Shown here piece by piece: positions 8,466 through 14,163 of a DNA stretch of 14,163 nucleotides; the first letter of the stretch is position 1; every line of letters begins with the position of its first letter. The notes below the pieces were generated by a model that saw only the letters and a program-made list of their open reading frames with translations, was not told where the DNA came from and did no database searches. A program made the translations under genes and the position numbers. The DNA comes from Physocladia obscura (lineage: Eukaryota; Chytridiomycota; Chytridiomycetes; Chytridiales; Chytriomycetaceae): the NCBI GenBank assembly GCA_027596945.1, contig JADGJH010000444.1:1-14163 (forward strand), written 5' to 3'.

Positions 8466-8679
8466 AAAGGTGTTTTCTCTTGGCTATAAATATTCTGTAT
8501 TACTGAGAAAATACTTGATCAAATTTTTGTTACTGAAATGTCAAAAAATAACGTTCTCTAAAATTGAATATTTCTAAGCGATTTTTTTAGTAATAGATTG
8601 TCACACAAGGAAACAAGAAGAAACCGGAAAAACTCGCCGTTTTAGTTTTTCCAAAAATTCGCGAAAAATTTTCTAGCAC

Positions 8680-11041
8680 ATGGTTTCTTCACTCACAACA
8701 ACGCCACGACTATCAGCGACATCGTCTCCCGAAACGCACAATCGCCTGCCGATTCCGCAATCTCTGGGGCTCGACAAAAAATGTGAATCGAAACGCACAA
8801 TGAACAACTCGGCCGCATCGTTTCTAGACGATGATTCGCTGTCGGATTCAAGCGAACAGTCGGACTTTGGCTACAAAAAACGTCCTGTATTTTCCACCGA
8901 TTCTTCCCATTCTGCGCTGCGCCGCCACGGCGTCAACTTAAATGCACGCGACCGGGAACGAGGCCGAGCCGAAAGCTCGGAAAGGCTTAATGTTTTGGCG
9001 TCTTTGCAAACGCAAACGCAGACACAAATCCCGCCTAGAGCCCATTCGGCTGCCAGATCAAAGTTTCTGTCTTCTTTCAGCGTCTTCAGAAGGCGCAAAT
9101 CTTTGGACAACTTGAAAGCAGGAAAACTAAACGCTTCAAAATCACCTTCTAAAAATGGCTTCAGAACATCAGCTTTTTTCAGTCTTCTAAGATACCCCAT
9201 CTTGGTATAGAAGCAAATTAGATTAATCTTCACATTTTTTTTGAATCATCATGTGTGTTGGTAACTAATTTTCATTTTTTTATTTTTTAGATTGGTATTG
9301 GAGTGATAATATGTCTCGATCTCACAGCTTTAATTCTTATTCGGTTGTTTGTTCTTGTATACGAAAAACTTATCCTTTCCGGTGGACGCCAGCAATTTTT
9401 ACGCCAGCTTATGGAACAAGCAGATTCGTATGAGCGTTGGAAAACCGCTGCATCTTATCTTGACTCTTATATGAACCACGATGATTGGAAACAGCAAGAA
9501 AGCGATAACGACATCTATAATAGCAAGTTAATTCGAAAAACAACGAACAAGTTGTTAACTGCACGGATGAAAAATGACCCAAGAGAGGCAATGAGACACC
9601 TGACACATGCCTGCAAGAAAAACCATGGTGGCTGCATGAATGAAGGGCTCTACTGCAATTCGTTTGATGGGACTAAAGTTGATGTGGAGACCTTTTTCGA
9701 TGAAGTTGAAGATTCAATTTTGTTCGTTGCCGATTCAGAAACTCTTTCAATTGACGAGAAGCGCGCATTTTTCAAGAATATTTCGAGAACTTATGGCAAG
9801 ACTGCACTATCGTTGAGTGGAGGAGCTTCTCTTACGTTTTATCACATGGGAGTTTTGAAGGCTTTATTTCAGGAAGAATTGCTACCAGATGTTATTACGG
9901 GTACTTCTGGCGGTGCATTTTTGGCTGGTGAGTTCTATACGCTTGTAAATTAAATTAAATTAAATTTTAAAAATTTTGGCAGCGCTGATTTGCACCCGGA
10001 CAAACGAAGAATTGATTGCTGATCAAGTATTCAACCCAAAGATAATTGCTGCGAGTTTAAATATGATGTCAGATTCATGGACGACTCGCATCAATCGATA
10101 TTTGACGTATGGATACATGTTTGATCCTTCAGAGGGTTTTCAAAAACTGGAAAGTTTGACAAAGGGCCATTTGACATTTCTTGAAGCATATAAGAAGACT
10201 GGACGAATTCTATGTATATCAGTGACTCCTGACGAACCAAATAGCATTACGCCAGCCAAAGTGTTAAATTTCCTTACAGCTCCGGATGTCGTCATTTCAT
10301 CGGCAGTTTGTGCCTCGTCCGCAGTTCCAGGTGTCTTGCCACCGATCAAATTAATCTGCAAAACTGATTCTGGGGAATTAGTGCCATATAAAGGGAGTGG
10401 AAAGCTTTGGCGGGATGGATCTATAAGAACAGACATTCCTGACTTGACTATGTTGAATGTCAATTTTCAAATTGTATCACAAGTTAATCCTCACATTACA
10501 ATTGTAGGCTTTTTTTTCCTTTTTTCATTAGGATATCTGTTTCGAAAAAGTTGAATTCTCGCAGTTTTTTTATGAATCGCAGGGGTCGGCAGGGTGTCCA
10601 ACACCACATCGAAACGGACGTGGCTGGCGTGGAGGATTCATTGCATCGTCGCTATGCCACATGATTGACCTTGATCTGAAAAAATGGCTGCGACTCTGCA
10701 AAGACCTTAAGCTCCTTCCTCCAGTTGGTTCGACTGATGTCTCCGACTTGTTTTTGCAGCAATTTGATGGCACCGTTACAATATTACCAGCAAACTCTAA
10801 TGTAATTTCAGATATGGTGTATGCTCTTGAAGACCCGACACCAGAAACTCTTGCGAAGTATATGGCGCGAGGTGAAGTGAAGACTTTTCCGAAACTAGGT
10901 ATGATTGGGCATCGAATGAGAATTGAAAGGATTGTGAAAGAGGTGCGACAGGAATTATCTATGGCCAAAAGTGAAGAAAATGATACCGGTACGCGACTTG
11001 CCGCAACCGAGACTGAAGATGGGGACCATGATGAAGTTTAA
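8680..11041 (+). CDS. Tgl3/4/5-SDP1-type patatin triacylglycerol lipase (719 aa, four exons)
   Basis: This family hydrolyses stored triacylglycerol at lipid droplets. Exons are 8680-9204, 9291-9927, 9983-10503 and 10565-11041; the introns (86, 55 and 61 nt) keep one frame of 720 codons. Residues 1-175 are Ser-rich, basic and disordered, with several RRxS-type possible kinase sites. A hydrophobic membrane segment spans about 176-199 (IGIGVIICLDLTALILIRLF). The DUF3336 region follows (about 200-330: GGRQQFLRQLMEQADSYERW, LIRKTTNKLL). The patatin core then shows the oxyanion loop LSGGAS (350-355), the nucleophile motif GTSGG with Ser381, and the catalytic Asp532 in WRDGS. The typical IVSQVNPH, RGWRGGF and LDLKKWLR blocks close it, so the enzyme should be active. 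The last 30 residues are acidic. Exons 1 and 2 join inside the membrane segment. Fungal Tgl and plant SDP1 cannot be separated by eye. The spacer to the upstream deubiquitinase is 214 bases. Confidence 0.93.
9946..9965. repeat. (TAAAT)4 microsatellite in lipase intron 2
   Basis: Four perfect TAAAT units lie between the GTGAGT donor at 9928 and the TTTTGGCAG acceptor at 9982. The repeat is intronic and probably only length-variable. Confidence 0.9.
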
Positions 11042-11536
11042 TTAATGCATTTTTTTTTTGAAGGACTTCGTTGATTTACCATATTTTGTTACAATAGACT
11101 ATTTTTTTTTTCCTCTTGTTTTCATAGTTGCATTATGAAAAATGACATCATATATGTATATCTCTCCTTGGTAGTGTTTCCTCATGAAATATCGCCGAAT
11201 TCGAAGGCGTTGGCCAGAAAGTGAAGGCCGAAATGGATAGCATCCTCCACAGCGTAGAAATCAAAGTTAAATTGGTTTTTGTGTCAGGTCCTCTCTCCAT
11301 CGATTAATTGTTTTATACTTGTATCTTATTGATCGTGCTTATAATGGTCGAATCGTCCAAGTCAAGCACCAAGACGAGTTCCTTGAATAATACAACTAAG
11401 ATAAACAGAAAACCGACTTTGTTAATTCAATAAGCAAGTGGACATAATCTGGATTTTGTTATTATACTATGATTGAACTGGCAGCATATACCCTCATTGG
11501 ATATTTTGAATAAATAATACTATGTTTTGTGATTAG
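11042..11536. other. About 500 bases without a convincing gene; short protein-like fragments only
   Basis: This is AT-rich sequence after the lipase stop. Two islands look more coding than their surroundings. Near 11184-11276 both strands are open in codon-aligned frames: plus GVGQKVKAEMDSILHSVEIK, minus FYAVEDAIHFGLHFLANAFE ending in TGA. Near 11282-11395 a plus frame reads LYLIDRAYNGRIVQVKHQDE after an acceptor-like TTTTTGTGTCAG. Either could be an exon of the partial hydrolase downstream or debris of a decayed gene. I did not find the GxSxG or HG motif that the hydrolase N-terminal half should carry. Confidence 0.5.
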
Positions 11537-11922
11537 CCACATCAAGATTATCTATCCCCACCTCGAAAAACTACCTAAAGAGGTTGATTCATGTTTGATG
11601 ATGTTTCTTTATGACATCTCAATTAATAAATTTGTTTGTTTTCGATTATTGGAAGGAAAAAAGGACACCTGCAATTACCTGTAGTACAAATTCGTGGGTG
11701 AAAATAGCTGATTTGAAGTGTCGTTTGTTACTCATCAGTGGTAGCAAAGATCCGGACTTCAAGGATCCGGCTGCAGAAGCGGAGTTTGTTGCCAGTCATA
11801 TGAGAACTGAAAATCATAACCTTGTATTTGTGTCAACGAAGATTATTGAAGGTGTTGGTCATTATCCACACAACGAAGCTGTCGATGAAACATATGCGGC
11901 AATCGTTGAGTTTATTGCTTGA
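11537..11922 (+). CDS. C-terminal part of a bacterial-type alpha/beta hydrolase (N-terminal half not found)
   Basis: The final exon encodes the end of an alpha/beta-hydrolase fold: WVKIADLKCRLLLISGSKDP gives the strand and the loop with the catalytic acid. AEAEFVASHM is the following helix, and EGVGHYPHNE carries the catalytic His, ahead of the closing helix VDETYAAIVEFIA. The DPDF-DPAAEAE wording is what I know from bacterial hydrolases. Just upstream, 11537-11582 reads HIKIIYPHLEKLPKE, matching the cap-domain YP motif of those proteins. A 73-nt intron (11583-11655, GTTGAT...TGGAAG, phase 0) would join it to the last exon. Alternatively the frame starts at the ATG at 11611. The nucleophile elbow and oxyanion motifs are not seen anywhere in the preceding 500 bases, so this is a fragment: a pseudogene, or a gene whose 5' exons I failed to detect. 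A bacterial origin is inference. Confidence 0.55.
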
Positions 11923-11934
11923 AAACTTTGTTTT

Positions 11935-11940
11935 AATAAA
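11935..11940 (+). terminator. AATAAA poly(A) signal after the hydrolase
   Basis: A perfect AATAAA lies 13 bases after the TGA stop at 11920-11922. It supports that stop as the real end of a transcribed unit, now or in the past. Confidence 0.45.
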
Positions 11941-11982
11941 CCTTGAATATTTCCTGTGACAATTTTTATTAAAAGTTTTCAG

Positions 11983-12290
11983 CTAGGTTTGAAAGAAGAG
12001 TAGGCCTAGACATAGATACATTCTTCAGAGAATACTACAAATATGTATACCATAAGGATCGGGTTGCTTACACGACCTTTGAAGCTCCATTTCGCGTTAA
12101 TGACCCATTGAAGGTTCTGATACTGGAAAAAAATGGAGACTTTGGTGAAGTGTACTGGGTGGAAGAGAGAGAGAGAACAAAATTAAAGACAACAATATAA
12201 TCTGTTGAACCAGAGATGTGCTTTACAACACACTCTTTTAAATCAGGGCAACAGTTTGGACGGAAAGCGCAGACCAAATACATAAATTAA
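11983..12290 (+). CDS. Two orphan 3' exons of an unknown protein (no start codon)
   Basis: An open plus frame begins after acceptor-like TTTTCAG/CTAG near 11982-11986. It reads FERRVGLDIDTFFREYYKYV and then FEAPFRVNDPLKVLILEKNG, which is varied in composition and protein-like rather than low-complexity. A donor GTGAAG at 12145 and an acceptor CCAG ending at 12213 remove 69 nt in phase 1. The second exon (12214-12290) then continues with CFTTHSFKSGQQFGRKAQT to TAA. The intron size fits the local norm, and the (GA)n tract at about 12171-12178 falls inside it. There is no in-frame ATG upstream and only about 60 bases to the hydrolase stop, so the 5' part is missing, spliced from far away, or lost. 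I do not recognise the protein. A truncated gene left by rearrangement is as likely as a functional one. Confidence 0.38.
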
Positions 12291-12553
12291 TAATAATTTT
12301 TTTCTTTCTTTTTTCCGTTATTACAACTACAAAAATTAGATTGAGAGGCATAATAAGGCTTGAATAAAAATCGTGGAACTCCTACTTTGTCTGGACTTAA
12401 AACAGTAGAAAGTATAAGTTATTTTTAGAACCATCAAGGGAAAAAAATATCTTTTTTTTTCTTTCGAAAGTGGAAGAAAGCTATAATAAGCTCTTCGAAT
12501 CACATTCAACAATTTGAACATCTTTTTTTAAGTCCCACACGCTGGCAACGTAC
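12291..12553 (+). promoter_or_regulatory. Spacer upstream of beta-tubulin, probable promoter and 5' UTR
   Basis: The 263 bases contain T-rich tracts (12296-12316, 12453-12465, 12523-12530) and a GCTATAATAAGCTC stretch near 12480-12492 that could be a TATA-like element about 65 bases before the ATG. No other site is recognised. Confidence 0.35.
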
Positions 12554-14067
12554 ATGAGGTATTTATTTGTAGAAAATTCTTATCATCTAACACAACTCAC
12601 CTCTTGCCGAAAAAAAAACAAACACCTGTTCCATGCAGAGAAATTATTCAAATACAAGCTGGACAATGCGGCAACCAAATAGGCACAAAGTTTTGGGAAG
12701 TTGTTGCTGATGAGCACGGAATCGACGAACAAGGTAAATATCATGGAGATTCGGCGCTTCAGTTGGAACGGATTAATGTCTATTTCACGGAATCTTTGGG
12801 TGGAAGATATGTACCAAGGTCCGTAAATGCATTTGTATATGGAACGATGGTTTTTTAAAAATGTGATTTTTTTTTCCTCCACCTTTGAAAAAATATAAAA
12901 TGTAGAGCCATTATGGCCGACCTCGAACCAGGAACTATGGACACAATAAGATCAAGCGCATACGGTCAATTATTTCGTCCCGACAATTTCGTCTTTGGCC
13001 AGAGCGGCGCGGGCAATAATTGGGCCAAGGGATTCTACACAGAAGGAGCCGAACTAATCGACCAATTCATGGACGTTGTACGGCGAGAATCTGAGAACTG
13101 CGACTCTCTCCAAGGATTCCAACTGACCCACAGTCTCGGAGGCGGATCCGGTAGTGGCATGGGTTGTCTAATCCTCTCGAAAATCCGCGAAGAGTACCCG
13201 GACCGCATGATTTGCACATTCAGCGTAGTTCCGAGCCCGAAAGTTAGCGACACAGTCGTTGAGCCATACAATGCGACCCTCTCAATCCACCAGCTCGTCG
13301 ACAACAGCGACGAAACCTTCTGCATCGACAACGAAGCGCTCTACGACATCTGCTGCCGCACTCTCAAGCTCACGAATCCGTCGTACGGGGACTTGAACCA
13401 CCTCGTCTCCGCTGTTATGGCCGGCATCACCACGTGTCTACGGTTCCCGGGCCAATTGAACGCGGATCTACGAAAACTCGCCGTCAACATGGTCCCGTTC
13501 CCGAGGCTCCATTTCTTCACCGTCGGCTTCGCTCCGCTCACGGCCCGCAGTGCGCAGTCGTATCGGCAGCTGACGGTCGCAGAACTTACGGCGCAGATGT
13601 TCGACCCCCGCAATATGATGGCGGCGTGTGACCCGCGCCACGGCCGCTATTTGACCTTCGCGGCAATATTCCGCGGGAAGCTGTCCATGAAGGAGGTTGA
13701 ACATCAGATGCTTGGCTTGCAGACGAAAAACAGCGCGAATTTCGTCGAGTGGATTCCAAACTGCTGCAAGACGGCCGTTTGCGATATTCCGCCGCGCGGG
13801 TTGAAAATGAGTGGTACCTTTATTGGGAATACGACCGCGATTCAGGAGCTTTTCAAGCGCGTGCAGACGCAGTTTAGTGCAATGATTAAACGGAAGGCGT
13901 TTTTGCATTGGTATACAGGTGAAGGGATGGATATTATGGAATTTACCGAGGCGGAAAGTAATATGGCAGACTTGTGTAGCGAATATCAACAATATCAAGA
14001 GGTTTCCGTTGAAGAAGTTTTTAATCCTACAATTTCAAAGGGGCTTCCTGTAGTCAAGAAAAATTAA
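12554..14067 (+). CDS. TUB2: Beta-tubulin, divergent, without the acidic C-terminal tail (448 aa, three exons)
   Basis: Beta-tubulin pairs with alpha-tubulin to form microtubules and hydrolyses GTP at the plus end. The first exon holds only five coding bases (12554-12558, Met plus two bases of Arg). Exon 2 is 12639-12818 and exon 3 is 12906-14067, with introns of 80 and 87 nt. Joined, they give the MREI start, which is the tubulin mRNA autoregulation tetrapeptide. The family landmarks are present: [20 protein letters not shown], the tubulin signature GGGSGSGMG (140-148), FVEWIPN and EFTEAESNM. Phe167, Glu198, Phe200 and Leu240 match the benzimidazole-sensitive state, but residue 6 is Gln rather than His. 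Unusual residues include Phe105 after WAKG (normally His), Cys at 149, 348 and 349, and an altered loop [10 protein letters not shown]. After EYQQYQ the tail is short, mixed and ends PVVKKN instead of Glu-rich. An alternative last intron could shorten it further. The call as beta-tubulin is certain; whether it is the main isotype is not. Confidence 0.95.
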
Positions 14068-14163
14068 TCGTGAAAAAAATCAAGTAATAGTAACAAACCA
14101 ATGATAATATTCCAGTAAAAAAAAAAGTGTTTTAATTATTTTTTTTGAAAAAAAGGGCAAACG
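14068..14163 (+). other. 3' flank of beta-tubulin
   Basis: AT-rich sequence with A and T homopolymers. It contains ATATTCCAG followed directly by TAA at 14116-14118, which could act as a splice acceptor for an alternative tubulin 3' end. No further gene starts before the window ends. Confidence 0.5.

Noticed and set aside
11320..11395. Minus-strand fragment resembling an SCP-type phosphatase motif (LVLDLDDST)
   Set aside because: It is only about 25 codons without other motifs, and is the codon-aligned complement of an equally plausible plus fragment.
12068..12283. Minus-strand 71-codon frame opposite the orphan exons
   Set aside because: The plus strand has better amino-acid variety plus a phase-matched intron; this frame crosses that intron.
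1..14163. CRISPR arrays, transposons, tRNA/rRNA genes, or bacterial operon structure
   Set aside because: No regular spaced repeats, terminal inverted repeats, transposase or reverse transcriptase motifs, or RNA-gene sequences were seen; introns show the DNA is eukaryotic.

Overview
The window is nuclear eukaryotic DNA. Protein-coding genes are broken by short GT-AG introns; the ten I place with confidence are 48 to 87 nt long. Spacers are AT-rich with many A or T homopolymers, coding parts are more GC-rich, and TAA, TAG and TGA all act as stops. The best guess is an early-diverging fungus, perhaps chytrid-like, because a fungal/plant-type Tgl/SDP1 lipase lies beside an animal-type SWIRM-JAMM histone deubiquitinase and a divergent beta-tubulin in a compact gene-dense layout. 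Another unicellular opisthokont or protist cannot be excluded from sequence reading alone.

Left half, all minus strand (82-5175): a multi-pass membrane protein whose last helix sits in another frame (82-1112); two intronless low-complexity proteins, one Ser/Pro/Thr/Ala-rich (1406-2350) and one with a Gln-rich tail (2542-3378); a weak multi-exon candidate (3546-4238); and a predicted secreted protein with six Cys after its signal peptide and a Gly/Ala-rich hydrophobic segment (4387-5175).

The coding strand switches at 5176-5330, and everything further right reads on the plus strand. In order: a three-exon unknown (5331-6123); a six-exon MYSM1-like SWIRM+MPN/JAMM deubiquitinase with an intact zinc motif (6216-8465); a four-exon Tgl/SDP1-type patatin triacylglycerol lipase with DUF3336, a membrane segment and an intact Ser-Asp dyad (8680-11041); about 500 bp with no convincing gene; the C-terminal part of a bacterial-looking alpha/beta hydrolase (11537-11922); two orphan 3' exons of an unknown gene (11983-12290); and a three-exon beta-tubulin (12554-14067) whose C-terminal tail lacks the usual acidic residues.

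The genes do not form an obvious pathway. They look like a mix of housekeeping genes (tubulin, lipase, chromatin deubiquitinase) and fast-evolving lineage-specific genes. I found no RNA genes, transposons, CRISPR arrays or clear multi-gene system. Functional calls rest on motif recognition, and splice sites are inferred from frame continuity rather than transcripts.
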